Positions 28,201-43,200 are shown, numbered from the stretch's first letter. The stretch is 64,000 bases of DNA from Paracentrotus lividus (GCA_940671915.1 CALNVZ010003432.1:7887942-7951941); one strand, 5' to 3'. The notes: generated by a model from the letters alone, not told the origin. A program made the numbers and translations.

Positions 28201-31200
28201 TGCTTTGGGTGCATTGAATAAATATTCAGTGAATTCATATGTCCCAGCACAGGTGATTTAAAGATGATCAATATTTCCTGCATTATATTTCCTTTATAAT
28301 TATCATTAAATATGCATTAGATAAAATCTAATGATCTGAGTTCTTGACTTTGAGGTATTATCACCTCATTTGTTTCTTTACAGAATAAAATTGAAGGTAA
28401 ACAAATTTAGCATTTTTCAAACCTAATTTGATAAAATATCAAAAGTAGATTTTCCTTGTTAAAATCAAATGAACAATGTAATGTGAGAACTAGTTTCATT
28501 TCAAATCAAATAACTGTTTTCCATATCTAGGTGACACCACTTTGTGGAGAGGGTGTGAAGTGACAGCCAACCAGCAGGGACTAGGCAAGAAACAAAAATG
28601 AAAATGCCTGGCAGAGTCATAACATGAGGGGGTGATTACAAACTGTTAGTGGATATAAACGGCTGGAGAAGGCGTCAAACTGTACCGAAATTGCGTCCAA
28701 GGACATAGACCTATGATCCAATTTCCTTGTTAAACTAGATCAGTACAATGAATATAATCAATGCAAACTTGTCCTAAAAGTTTGATGACTTTAACAAGAG
28801 TGGATGATGCGTTTCCAATTCAATAAAAAAAAGGGGGGTGTGAAGAGAGTGTTTATTTTTTTACTCCTAAAGTATTATTCATGGTGTGATTGAGTAAAAA
28901 TATCTTTTATGAGTGAATATTTCCTTAGTGTATCAAATAATCTTATACTTGGGGTTGTCACAGATGATTCCTAATTCTCCTTGCAATAATTAAGGCAAAA
29001 CAGTTTAGTGGTTGCAATGTATCCTTATGGAAAAATTCACCAAATACCCCTCCACAACGTTTCCACCAGGCACCCCTTCACAATGTACACTGTACATTCA
29101 ATAACCAAAAATGTTATTTAAACATTATTACAATCATCATCCATGAAACCAAAAATGATTTGAAAGATCTAAAAAAAAAAAAAAATTTTAATATATATTT
29201 TGTAAGTAAGGAAATGAGAGGTAAGAAATTACAGTGCAAAATCTGAAGAGAATGCCAAATTGGCCAAATTACTCAACAACCAGCAACCCAATCCTCTTTC
29301 ACCTTAAAAAGTCGCTGCCCCCCCCCCCCCCCCCCCCAACTTGCTACACCTTTTCACAAGGATCCCTAGCACCCCCAAGTGGGACATTAGAAACACATTT
29401 TTTAATGGAAAGTACATTGTACCAACCAACAGGCCACAATAGATGGTACGTCATCAGCCAATGTTTTGACATAGCCTGCTTGAGGCTCATCAAGGGAAAA
29501 ACCATTACCTCAGTCCCAAGTTTCATGACATTGGGTGCAAAGTGCATGGTTTTTTATGCACTGCCAATTGAGATTGGGTTGCAGTTTAACAGGCTAAACT
29601 GTAAAATAGCCCAGTATTTTGCTAAGAAGACCAAGATGATGTAAGTCGACATTTGCGACATGAAACTTTTGCAAATTGAAGCCAACGACCATTTTCACCC
29701 AATGAAACTTTTGCGAATTACCGACCATCAACTAAACATACTTGTACAGTGTACAGTATTGTACTAGCATTCAATACATTGTGTATACATACACATTCAC
29801 AGGTATTTTACATTCACAAATCTTGCCTCCTCGCTTAATTCGCGAAAGTATCATACACAAAATAATTCTGGTTTTACAGTAGTTCAATGATTGAGAGGAA
29901 AGGCCAGATATTCTCTGAACTGACTAATTCATGGGATCTGAAATCATGTGCTATTTGAAAACTGAGTCTGGTAAAGCATCACCTACTGGTTTGAAATCCT
30001 TCAAGAGTGCGCTCATCTCTCTGTGACTGGGCACTGACTTCCAGCACAGAACACTGAACTGTCTTTGCCGCAGACACCGGGTTCGTTACCGATTGCCCGC
30101 ACCAGTGTCCGGCAAATGCACTCTGGCCGGGTTCAAAGAACGAGGATGAGCACGGCGTGACATCGATTGACGCCGCCGACCGACCGCCGACTCCTCCAAC
30201 CAGTGCAACAAACCCAGCCAGGCAAGGACACAGAGAGGGAAGAAATGTCTTCACTCTCACATGACCTGTGTTCCTCTCTCTCTCTATCATAGTTGTGTCT
30301 TTTTCTTATTCTTTGTTCCTTTTCTTTCACTCTCGATTTAAAATTAAGCATTATAACATGATCAAATCTCAATTCTTCCATCTTGCCAGTCTTTCTCTTT
30401 CTCTGTTAAATACATTTTTTTTTCCCCTCTCTCTTTCATACTTCATCCATTTTCCTTTTTTTCCTTTTTTTTTCTCTTTCTTTCTTATTCAAAGTTATGC
30501 TTCTCAACAAATAATTTCCAATGCTCTTTCTTTCACAATATTTTATTCTCATATTCAATATGTACTCTCCTTACATGTACCCTCCCTCTCTTTTCTCCCC
30601 TTTTCACTTCTTCTTTCTTTCAATCTTTGCCCCTTCCACAATCTTTCCTCTCCACTCATTTCTTTCTGAGTCTCTCTGTTTCTCTACTCTTTTTTCTCTA
30701 GCTAATCTCCCTCTATCTGCCTATCATTCCATCACAGTTCCCAGTTTACAATTTCCATTTCTCTCTATTTCAGTTTTCCTTCTGAGAAATATGACGATGT
30801 TGTGCGGTTGTTTTTGCTGGGCCAGGCTGTCGCTTTTTGCTAGCGGGACTTGATCGCGGTGAAATTTAACACCGTTGCCTCTTCTATTATTCTTCAGACT
30901 TGTCACAAATTAAGCAGGCCAGTCATAATCACAGCATGGTTTCCTGTTTCCCAGGAAAATATTATTTGTATATTTGGTAAGAGGTTGAAGTATAAAACCC
31001 TCTTTCGATGTAGATGCAACATGATTAGCAAAAGTACTTGTATGACTACATTTCGCTTAAATTCAAAGGGGTGTGATTCAAATTTAAATCTAAACATTTT
31101 AAATCAAATAGCCAAACTTATCTTTTTGCCAATTGCAGATGATGAATACTTTTAATAACCAAGATTAAAAATCTTTGCAAAGTACATTGCAATATGTTCA

Positions 31201-34200
31201 ATCACATTTTAAACCTCCCCCCCCCCCTCCATTCTGACAATAACTCATCACATATGTCAGGTTAAATTCTCCTGAAGACACCTAAAATGAAATGGAATAA
31301 CCAATCCAAAAGAAAAGTTCACAGGTTTCAAATGTAAACATGGACTAATCCATTTTAGGCGAGAGGGTTGGTTTCTTTCGACCACTGAAGCATCCATCTG
31401 AAACGACAACATACCCCCCCCCCCCTGCCCCTCTTCTTCTAGATGCTGTCCCTAAATATTTGCCAGAGGGCTATGAATTACTATATCGTCCTCCTCCCAT
31501 CCGTCACCTAGAGGCATGGTCTATAAAGTTTAAATTAATATTCATACCCATATATCTTGTAAGAGCCAAAGGGCATTAACGCTTATATCAAAGTATATAA
31601 TCAACAGCCTTCTGGCTCTCAAGAGGCAATGTCTGGGGAGAAGATTGTTTAAAGCTGCACACTACCTATCGATGAGAAATTTGAAAGTGCATGTTATCTA
31701 TCAAAAAGAAGGTAAGATGCATATGATCCATCAAAGAGAGGATGAGACTACATGTAGGCCCGAATTACTCAAATTCTTGAGCTTGAATCAAGGAAATTTG
31801 TAATATTCAATTCTTCCGAGTGTCGATTGTTAATGGAGAGGCCTCCATCTTATCAACAAGATACATGTACATGTACCTCCCTCTTATCAATGAGATACCT
31901 CCTCCTTCCTCTTATCATAGCAGAAATATTAGAAGAAAACTCCAATGAGATAGAGTTAGGGGATAGAGAGAGAGCACAGCGGAGATGTAGAGAGCGGAAG
32001 GGAGATGGAGAGAGAGAGAGAGAGAGAGTGATAAAAATGGATAGAAGATGCAGGTCAATAACATTGTTAACAGGTCCCTCCCAAAGCATATTCATCACAC
32101 CCCCTAAAATAGAATGCACTAGTCCATCACAACTCTAGTACCATATCCAAATTAGTATAACTGTCAGGTGAATCCATGGCTGCCAGAGGGGTGCTGAAAC
32201 CCAACTCCCAGAAGTGTGCCGGAGAATGAACAAGTGCTACAAAACACGCATAAATGCATTGGCAAAGGGAAAGAGAGGATCTTGTTTTGTGATCACTCCA
32301 ATTTCATTCTCCATCCTTTTCTAACCAAGCTAGTGGCCAGAGGGGGCGATAGCACCAGGGAATATTACATTCAATGAACCACAACTTGGCCTAGATTTGC
32401 CACGGCCAGGCAAGAAACGCTCGCTCCCGTTGGTTTCCCACAACAAAATAGTTCCATGGATACTTCCATACATTAGCAACAGGCTGTTTTCATGATCAAG
32501 AGTAAATTGATTATTTTGTGGGGTATGAACATTTGAAATGTGCGTATCTTGCAATTACAATTTTACATGTATTTCTTGATTAATGAAAAAGTTACTCTTA
32601 ATTACTTCTATGGTACATCTACCACTTTGTAATATTCAGTATCTAAGAAATGAATAAGATTCTTGAATTTTAGATCTGGCCATGAAAACTACAACTTCAG
32701 TATAAAAATTGATATACATTTATGATAACAGAGAAAATTATACAAGGAAATAAATTATGCAAATACATATTCTTTTTAGAATGAGGCATTGAAATCAAGT
32801 GTAAATCAATGCTCTTTTAAATCATCATAGAAATAATACCAAGCAAAACATGCTCAATAAGAAAAATAATAATTAAAAAAAACAACAAAAAATCTCATCA
32901 ACAATTCAAACAAAAGGCATTGCATGCTCAAACAAAACAAACTGAACAAAATACAACAAATTTAACATGCAACTAAACTAATAAATTGCAAAACGGCAAT
33001 TTGATTTCTCAAAATGGGGCAGTGAGGCTCAACATTTAGTAATTTTACTATTGTGTTACTGTACTCTTGCTTTCCTGTCTTGTCACACAGGTATGTTTTG
33101 AAATGTTTATCTACATGTATAGATAATATAATTACAGAATGAAAAACATTTCAGAATGAATTATAACATTGCTATATTATTATAAAATAAATGGATTGAA
33201 ATTAAAGTAAAATCCTAACAAGCACTGTCTTGGATATTGCAGAAATACCCCAGCAAGCATTTGCAATAAAAGTACATGTACATGTATGTATGTATGAAGA
33301 AAGAAAATCTTGGAGCATACTAGCGCCGTCTTGTCACCCAGTGACATCGGATTGAGACTGACCCCAAACCGACATCAGACCAAACAGAATATTACATTAC
33401 AATGAATGGCAAATTAGTGGGTCGTCTGCAATTGGCCCGATAGTGTGACTGCCCATTAAGAGATAAAATGTATGCAACAATTCAGAACATTGCCACTTTA
33501 CATGTATTCTTTTGAATATCAGCTAAAGGTAAATTGTAAGTGCAGTTGTACATGTACATGTAAGTAAGTAAAATTCATTTGTATAAATAAAAATTAGTAT
33601 TCTTTTTTAAAGCCCTGAAAGCACTATGCTCATTTTCTCATTATAACAATCCCCAAAAGTCTTCCTGTTTGCGTAAACAATTTTAAAATCACTACTTTTT
33701 TTCAGCATATAGGCCTATATCCAATACTGAACATTTAAATATACAGGAGTTTCCTAATTTGGCTGATAAGGACAAAAATCTCAGATCCAAAACACTCATA
33801 TCCAACCATTATCATTCACACTCTTTTCTATTTCTTAAATAAAGACATGCACTAAACATACTGGAACAGATCAATCTCATCATAATCACAATACAGGGCT
33901 GGGGTGGGGAAGGCAGGGGTTTTGAGAGCAAGCAACTGGTATAAATGAAATAAAGATAGAATATGAGAATAATATATCAGTTTACAAAATCAATACTGTC
34001 ACCCAATAGACAGCCTAATAAATTATGTTTACATTACTATTAAAATATATCATCATATTACCGATTCCACTTAATTTTTTATACACATTTGAAATGTGCA
34101 ATTCAATAGTCAATCAATTTCTTTTTATTGATATCTCAAAGAGCTGACACCTTTAAAAGCTACCATTTCTGATTAATTATCCTAATATTCTAATCTTTCA

Positions 34201-37200
34201 GGAATAGTATTCTACATAATTTAGAATACCCTTCTTTAAACAATAATGGTACTTTAGAAATGGGTTAGTACATGATTTCACTTCAATGCCATTAAACTAC
34301 AAATTTTTTGAAAATCCTGTAACCAATGTTTTTAAAAGTGTAATATGAGCTCCTAAATTTGTCAGTATTCAGATAAAAAAACAATGTCTCAAAAGAGTAC
34401 TGATAATAATTTTCTCCCAGGTTATTATTCATAGTAAAGAAACTATACAATCATTAAGTAATGATAAAAAGCAATTAAAAAAAAGGTAGATTTGACACTC
34501 CAGATAACAATGAAAATTTATATACATAAAAAAATTGTGTTAAGTGCTACAAGTTCTACATTGCATGAACACCGAGTTAGATAGAGATTATAAAATAGAC
34601 CCAAGATAAAACTAAATTATTTGCCCATACATGTACCATGAACCAAATATTAAACTAGTCCCTTAAAATGATTCATATTCTGTAATTAGCTTTAGTTAGC
34701 ATTTTTCTTGCAGTGATAAAAGAATATAAAATGAATGTGAATTCAGCTTGAATTGAAATGACAAAATGATAATATTTCACTTCAAAGTATAATACTAAAA
34801 ACTAGATACCAGTAGTTATTAATTTTTAATTTTTTGGTTCATAAAATAGTGCATGGTTATAAATAATTCATTCTTATATTATTAAACTAATAAATAATAT
34901 GTTTATGTACATTTTACATTTGCAGAGTTTCAATATCTCTCAAATTATATCATGAAAGCAGGCCAAAAGAAATTTGTTTAAAAAAGAGTATAAAGAGGAA
35001 ACAAGATGAATCCTCGACCGCGCGCGGTCGAAATATATGCCTCCGCCATTGCCAGTTCAGAAATATTCATCTATCTATTTTCCTTTATGTACAGACATCT
35101 TTGACCTACATAAACCATAATCTAATCAGACCATCTTTATATAGTGATACATACTAACTCTAAGTTTGAAGCTGATACGTCAATAAGTTTTCGAGATATC
35201 GCGATAACGATCTCAACACATGGAATTTCACATTTTGACCTTTGACCTACATAAACCATAATCTAATCAGACCATCTTCATATAGTGATACATACTAACC
35301 CTAAGTTTGAAGCTGATACGTCGGTTCTCGAGATATCGCGATAACGAACTAAATACATGGGATTTCACTATTTGACCTCTGTGACCATTGACCTTTTGAC
35401 CTACGTACTCCAAAGTCTAATCAGATCCTCTTTGTATGGTAATACATACTACCCCCTAGTTTGAAGTTGATATCTCAAGTAGTTCTTGAGATATTGCGAT
35501 AACGAGCAAGCGGGACGTATGGATGGACGGACAACCCGAAAACATGATACCTCCGGCACCACCTTCGGTGGCGGAGGCATAAAAGAGGGGGGAAATTTCC
35601 TTTAAAATAATATCACTTTTGAAAAGAATAACATTTTGAAGATTTTTTATTTCAGTTGCTGGAAAGGTTCTACATGTATTTAATGTTGCTTATTGTACCC
35701 AGGAAGTCTTTCCCATTCTTTTAAAATTTCATCGATTTACAGAGTTTCATATGATTGTTAGTTAGAGTGTAAAAAAAATGTTCCTTTGATCGAATCAATT
35801 GGGTAACCCATTGCCCAAAGAAACCAGGGGTGCATGTACTAAGTCTATGGGAAAGAAATAATTCAGTATTAAATGGGTCAACCCTATTCTGACTGGGGGG
35901 GGGGGGGGGGGGGGAGGTGTCAATTTGACCCCCTCCCTGTACAAAATCTGTGACTGCCATGCAACCGCTGCAAATCGCAACTTTTGACATCAAGAACTTC
36001 GAAAAAAAATCAGATACTCCGTTGTCGCGATATGCAACATTACGTAACCGCATGTCGGGCCAAAATTGAACGGAAATCGTCATTTTGCATGCTTTTGTGT
36101 ACAAAATAATGCTTTTCCTAAATTGCTTTCTAACACTGATAATTGTGCCTTCTGAGCCCTTTGATTGATTAAATTTGTCTTTATATTGATCAAGAACATT
36201 TCTCTAGCATAAAAAATTACAAAAACAAAGAAATACATATAAATAAAAAAAATAGAATACATAAGAAATTCACAAAAAGTAGAATACAAAAGAATTAATT
36301 TGAAATTTCTGTATTTGTCAATTCAATACTGTTGACTTTGCTACTCAGCAACTTTTAGAAAAAATATGAGCTTCATAACTATGTTTATTAATGAAATATC
36401 AACGATTTCAATAAAAAAAAAAGCATCTCATTTGCATACATGAGTATGCATAAATTAGCATAAATTTAAATATGTGAATAATAAAAAAAATAAATAAAAA
36501 AAAAAATCAGCGATACCCTTTACATGTGCAGCGACGTTTGTGCAAAATTTCGCGGCGATCGGTCCACACGCGGCCGAGATATCAGGGATATAACAATGAA
36601 TAAATTAATTGTCTAGATAACAATGCATTTTGCAACTTTTCACTACCCACTTTGCATTATGTTCATGAGATTTGTGCATTGAAACATGATGTCACCATTG
36701 CAAATAGGGTATCAATAAAAAGAGGAATAAATGATCTTTCCAATGGTATAAAAATCAATCAATCAATGATTAAAACCCACATTAAAATATATCAAGGTTC
36801 AACTTTGCGTTGCAGAACTTTAGTCTGAACAATAATATCTTTTGCTTTGCCTTGTATTCAGGGGTTCTGCGGATCCAGGCATGGCATTACCATGACAAAA
36901 TTAGGTATCAATAAAAACATGAATTAATGAACTTTAGTATGAAAATCAAGAATGATTAAAATGCACCTGAAAAGTTACCAAGGTTCCAAAGTCGTGTTGT
37001 GGGAATTCAATGTGATCAATAGCAATGCATTTTGCAACATTTTACTTTTGACTTTTCTCCATATTCATATGTTCTGTGCATTGAAGCATGATATTAGCAT
37101 TATGAATACGATATCCATATAAAGGGGAATGAATGAATTTTCCAATGTTATAAACATCAGGAATAATTAAATGTACATGTACCCGAAAAGTTATCATGGC

Positions 37201-40200
37201 CCAAAGTCCAGTTGCAGAACTTCTTACAGCCGAGTCAAATATTTTCATGTTTTTATACACACTTCTATGAAATGCATTAACATTAGATCTATCAAAATCA
37301 TAAATCAGAGCAATTTGTGAAATATGCACTTCAAAACTGTGAAAAACAAAATATGTTCAAAACTTTGAAATCCTTGGATAGACTTTCGTTAAACCATCAC
37401 TGATCTGTTCTCTTGTTTTCTGCTATTATTAAAAACCAAACTTAATTTCATTGTGAACTTCCCCTTTAAAACCTAACAAAGGTACATTTCATCAACTCTA
37501 TCAGAATAACTTCAAGATCAATATTACTGCCTGTAAAATGCAACTTAATCTATTATATAAGAGATGGTCCAAGTCATTTGGTTTATAGACCAAAAAGCAA
37601 ATAATTTTGATTAGTGTTAGTGGCTCTGGTATCTGTATGGTAGGTGGAAGGTGATTGGTTAATGAGGTAGGCATGCCAACATTCCATGATGCAAAGAATG
37701 CTCTGATTGGCTACTTATCCGACCTTTGGCCTTCTCTTCAGCAGACTTGTCTTTGTTCTTCACCGCCTCGTCTGTGCACAATCAAGGTCAAGTTTTCTGA
37801 CTTAAATCTTGTACTTTTTTTTTAATTAATGCAAGTTTAATCATCAGAAAGTCCAACATTTGATTGCTACAATGACTCTAAGTAAATATTAATGCACTAA
37901 TAATTTGGTAAAATCTGAAATGCAAACATAGGTTACAAAAAATGTTTTTCCACTTAAGGCGCCTTATTTTCTGTATGAAAAATGTTTGCCCCAGCACCAA
38001 GATTCAGATAACAAACTTTCAAGGACTCAAGGATTCAATTTATTTTCCATTTAGAAACACAATATAAACATACAATATAAACACATCCAATAATACATTC
38101 AAGTATGATATTTGCGTTTTATTTCACATTGTACAACTTTGCTTATACTATATCTGAATGTGTTATTGAATGCAACTTGCATGCAAGAATTGATCAATTA
38201 AAATAAAAACTTTTGTTGAATATATTTAAAATTTTTCATTTCATCAAATTAAATTTTGATTTGAAAACATAAAAATTAATATTAAAAAAAGAGTCCCTTT
38301 CCCACAGTGGCTACGTTTTCATATCTCATAACAACGGGCATTAAGTACTTAAATTTGCCATTTTGCCATTTCTCTTTGTCATACATGTACATACTTTAGA
38401 ATTTGAGCTCAAATATTTGACTTTCTGACTTGTTATAATTTCTATCTTGTGCTGCAGAACTTTACTTGATCTTCCAGATGATTGTATTCATTACAAATTA
38501 GAATGTATTCCAGCATATAAAAGAATTGGTTATTCGTTTCCCAACCACTCACTACAGTCACACACACATTTCAGAAAGTTTATGAACAGGAGAGCTCACA
38601 TACATACTTCATCACATGACCACCTACATGTAGGTCCTTTAAATCAGATACAACTGGTCACAACCAGTTTCCACCAGTTACAGCCAGTAAAACCAGTAAA
38701 AACCACTATACCAAATACACAATCCCTCACAAGCACCCAGCTATTAAAATATCACAGTAAGCAGAGTTTAAGATCTTACCTGCAAAGAGAGCTGGCATGC
38801 ACCATGGTATGGTATCCTAGATCATTCAAACCAGAGACAACTGGTCACAACCAGTTTCAACCAGGAGCAGCTAGTAAAACCAGTTTAACACCCACTTCAC
38901 CCAAAACACAATCCATCACAAGCACCCAGCTAATAAACATCATAGGAAGCACAGTTTAAGATCTTACCTGCGAGAGAGCTTGCATGCTTCATGGCATGTC
39001 GTCCTAGGTCTTTCAAGGCCAATACAACCTTCATCATATGATCGGCACTCTCATAGAGATTATTCTGAACCTGTAGGAGAGAATCGAAAGTACCACAGAA
39101 AGTTATTAATTTGGCCCTTAGTTCAATACAAGGTATTGTAATTGGATATGTAATAGTACAAATTTTGAAGTTAATTTTTTTATTTTTTTTTATTTCCAAT
39201 CAAGATATTGTATTAAATTTAATATGTAATTGTACAAATTTTGAATTTAATTCTTTTTTCATTCGTTTTTAATGTCTTTATATGTATGTCATTTTTAAAG
39301 TATGCATGTACGAATATAGTCCACAATTTAAGTTCATATACAGTGTACATTGCTTTCCAAAGAGAGAAAAATCAGAGATAATCATACTTGTGCCCTGAGT
39401 GGTAAGATATTACATAAGTGTGCTTCATAAACATGTATCATTATGAAAAAGAACTTGTTTACAGCAAATTTTCATATTTTTTTTCTTCAAGAAAACCAGA
39501 TTTTTATAGTGGTCATATCTTCACAGAATCAGTATATACATGTATCTCATTTCATATGGTTCACATCTAACAACCCCTCTTTGTTTCAAATTAAATCAAG
39601 GCATAACTAGATCAACTTGAAGATCTAATATTAGCGACAATTTTGATCCCTGTTTACTCCATTCCGGATGGACGAACGGACAACCTGAAAACATGATGCC
39701 TCCGGTGCCACCTTTGGTGTCGGAGGAATAAAAAGATATTTAAAAAAATTGTAATACAAAAATAAAGTAAAAAAGTATGACTAAGAAGGAAAAGCATTGA
39801 AAAACATAGGAAGAAAAACAAGATGAATCCTCGACCGCGCACGGTCGAAATTTATGCCTCCGCCATTGCCAGATCAGAAATATACAGCACATTCATCTAT
39901 TGATTTTCCTTTATACAAAGACATCTTTGACCTTGACCTTTGACCTTGTGACCCCAAACTTTATTAGATCATAGTCCCTATTAAATTTTTGACCTGCACA
40001 CTCCAAAATATAATAAGATCATCTTCATATGGCGATAACTAACACAATACATGAAATTTCACAATTTGACCTCTGTGACCCTTGACCTTTGACCTACATA
40101 CTCCAAAATCTAATCAGATCATCTTCCTATGGTGATACATACCATCCCCAAGTTTGAAGTTGATATCTCAAGTGGTTCTTGAGATAACGTGATAACGAGC

Positions 40201-43200
40201 TTAATACATGGAATTTCACAATTTGACCTCTGTGACCCTTGACCTTTGACCTACATACTCCAAAATCTAATCAGATCATCTTCCTATGGTAATAAATACT
40301 ATCCCTAAGTTTGAAGTTGATATCTCAAGTGGTTCTTGAGATATCGCGATAACGAACAAACGGGACGGACGGACGGACGTACGGACGGACGGACGGACGG
40401 ACAACCCGAAAACATGATGCCTCCGGCACCACCTTCGGTGGCGGAGGCATAAAAATAATAACAGTGAGGAACAGGTTTTGCTGAACTAGGTACATCGCAA
40501 GATCCAATATCAAGGGCAGTTACAAATGTATTTAACGTAAATTTGAATAAAAATGGACAAATAAAGTCTTCTGTTGTTCATATAAGATGAGAGTACTGTT
40601 TTTCCAGCAAGTGTACATACTGGTACATGTGCAATTTACATGGCGTTTCATTTCCGTTGAAATCAAGAGTAAAGATCTGATGGGTATGTGTCAAATGGCT
40701 TGCTATGGTTGCTACAATATCTGTAGGTATGAAACTTTTTGTTCACAGGCCCTTTATTGCTTGTATTATTTCATATTTCATAACCCAACTATGTTGCTTA
40801 GTATTTTGAATAGAGAACTTAAATCGCTGCAGACTTGGATCTGCGCAAATAAGTTATCACTCAACGTCAATAAAACCCACTTTATGCTTTGCAGTAACTC
40901 ATTGAAATTATTACCGGGTCAAGTAGTTATGAATAATGTTAATTTATTGCAAAAATGCTCCAAATTTTATTGTCCGAACAAATATTTATTTTGCCCCTTT
41001 TCTCGTGGGCCCGGCAGCCGCTGAGCAGCGCCAGAAGGACATTGCTCTATCCCCCTCTTGTTGAACGCCAAACAGGGAAGCAGCAACTACCATTTTTGAT
41101 GTCTTTTGGTATGACGCGGCCGGGGCTCGAACCCATGACCACCCGATTATGAGGCGGACGCTCTATTAACACATTGGTTGACTCTACCAAATTTCTTGGT
41201 CTATACATAGACCATGAATTATCATAGAAGTTTCATATTGATTATATATGTAAACTAACTTCAAGAAACGTTGGTATTCTGAATAAGCTCAAATATTTTT
41301 TTCCTGATTATATTTTGGTAAATTTATATTTGACTCTCATTGCATCCTGTGTGAATTATGGTATTTTGGCTCAGGGAAATGCTAACAAAATTGTGATTGA
41401 TAAATTATTCAAAATACAAAAACATGCAATTAGGGTGATAAACCAATCCGAGTTTTACGCACACACAGATCCATTATTTTATAAAAACAAGATCTTGAAA
41501 TTGACTGATTCTTACAAATTTCATTTAGGCATATTTATGTTTCAACTCTCTAAAGATGATCTGCCCGAAATTTTGACATCCCTGTTCCAAAGAAGTAATC
41601 TTGTGCATAACTATCCAACCCGACAAAGGGACCTGTATCACCTTCCATGTACTAGTTCACTCTTTGCTCAAAGAACTATTGTATTTGAAGGCCCCAGGTT
41701 TTGGGATGATCTTCCAAATATGATACTTCACTGTACTTCTATACATGTATTTAAGTGTAAACTGAAAGCAATGTCATTAAACTAATATGCACCTGCTTTA
41801 AGACACAGTGGCTGAACAAACATGTTCAAATTCTCTCACTTTAATGACATGTGTATTTACCTAAACAATGTGGCAGTGTAATATTAGCTCATTTTGTAAT
41901 GTCTTTTTTTTTTCCTCCCCCCCCCCCCTTTCTTAAAAATAATTTTATCTTGCACTTTTCTTCACCTTATTTCCTCCAAATCACCTCTTTTCCCCCACAA
42001 AACCATCGGCTTTTCTTGCTCAAATTCAATTCACTTCTAATTATTTCCTACTCCTTTTTCTTATTTCAAACACATTACCCCTTAAAGGAGCCTGCAGATT
42101 TTACAAGCTCTGCTTCCATGCAGGTTCCTTCATATTTCACCACTCATTTATCTTGTAATTATTTGTTGATTCTATTATATTTCAAATATTTCAATATATA
42201 GCCATGATGTTCATATGTTATATATATGTTATTTATATATGCTTTTATATTATGTTAAACTGTGTAATCATGTGTGAAATATGAGAATAAAATAAGATCA
42301 AATCAAATCAAATATTATTTTGCAAAAATTGCTCCAATTGATTTTTAATGTTCTCCTGAAACTAGATTTGCACATACAGAGATTATCCTTTCATACAAAT
42401 ATCATTATGCAAATGAGGCAAAGTAATACAAATGATTTTCACTATTCTCCCCAAACGAGGTACGATAATACACCGGCGGTGGACTGTGCCATACTGAAAG
42501 AAGAAGAATAAGAACTTAATTTTGATTTGAATACAGTCATAAAATGGAATAACATCACATCGGACTTACATCAACTCCATATGAGATAGAAGTAGGACCA
42601 GGAGTGGGGCCTTCAAGGGTAGACTCCACTGATTGGTTGGGCAAACGGCGGCGGATCTGGATGGAAACAAGAACAAAGTAAAAAAAAAACAGAGAGGGGA
42701 TAGTTTACAGTAGGTTAATTTCTCTATGGATACATCCACACAGATGGAAAACGGGCAAGAATGTCGATAAACACACTTATTCAACTTTAGTGATGGTACC
42801 AGCAATTTCAAATCTATATGGTAGTACATGGAGAGGTTATACCTCATGTGTTGCTAGTACCTCAAGAAAGCAGTGTTAGAAAATCTAAAATTGAGCTCAA
42901 ACTGAATTTTGCTCTGGGCTCCTTATATATTTTCATCAATATGAAAAGTGTAATATTTACTAAAACCTACCATGGGCAGATCATACATGAACGATGGTCC
43001 AAAAATCATATAATTCAAAATAGAATGAGAAAACAATATGATTTGTTACATACTGTTTTTTCTAGGAAACATATAGAAAAGATAATGTTTACTATAAATT
43101 ACTATAGATACATGTAGTCCAAATATCATATAATTCAAAATAAAATGAGAATGCAATATGTTTTGTTAAATGTTTGTGTCTTCTAGAAAACATATAGGAA

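Larger units (their letters stand above)
27112..38967 (-). other. Large DCTN1 intron (11.9 kb)
   Basis: Contents seen: C-runs at 29318-29337 and 31396-31425; a CpG-rich patch at 29990-30230; a long pyrimidine-rich tract on the + strand at 30255-30790; a GA microsatellite near 32008-32030; AT-rich unremarkable DNA at 32560-34980; DR1-bearing element 35003-35583; a G-run at 35897-35914; a threefold tandem repeat 36609-37235; a lone MITE end at 37440-37470; cassette exon 37724-37771; and a partial exon duplication at 38640-38830. No other exon could be supported. Confidence 0.65.

Noticed and set aside
29234-29644. 136-codon frame with a Pro run
   Set aside because: The Pro run comes from a C homopolymer and no domain is recognisable.
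30268-30853. Ser/Leu/Phe-rich frames on the + strand
   Set aside because: Low-complexity pyrimidine tract; shadows only.
41107-41172. Functional tRNA gene on the - strand
   Set aside because: It continues without a terminator into a SINE body shared with 43835-43930.
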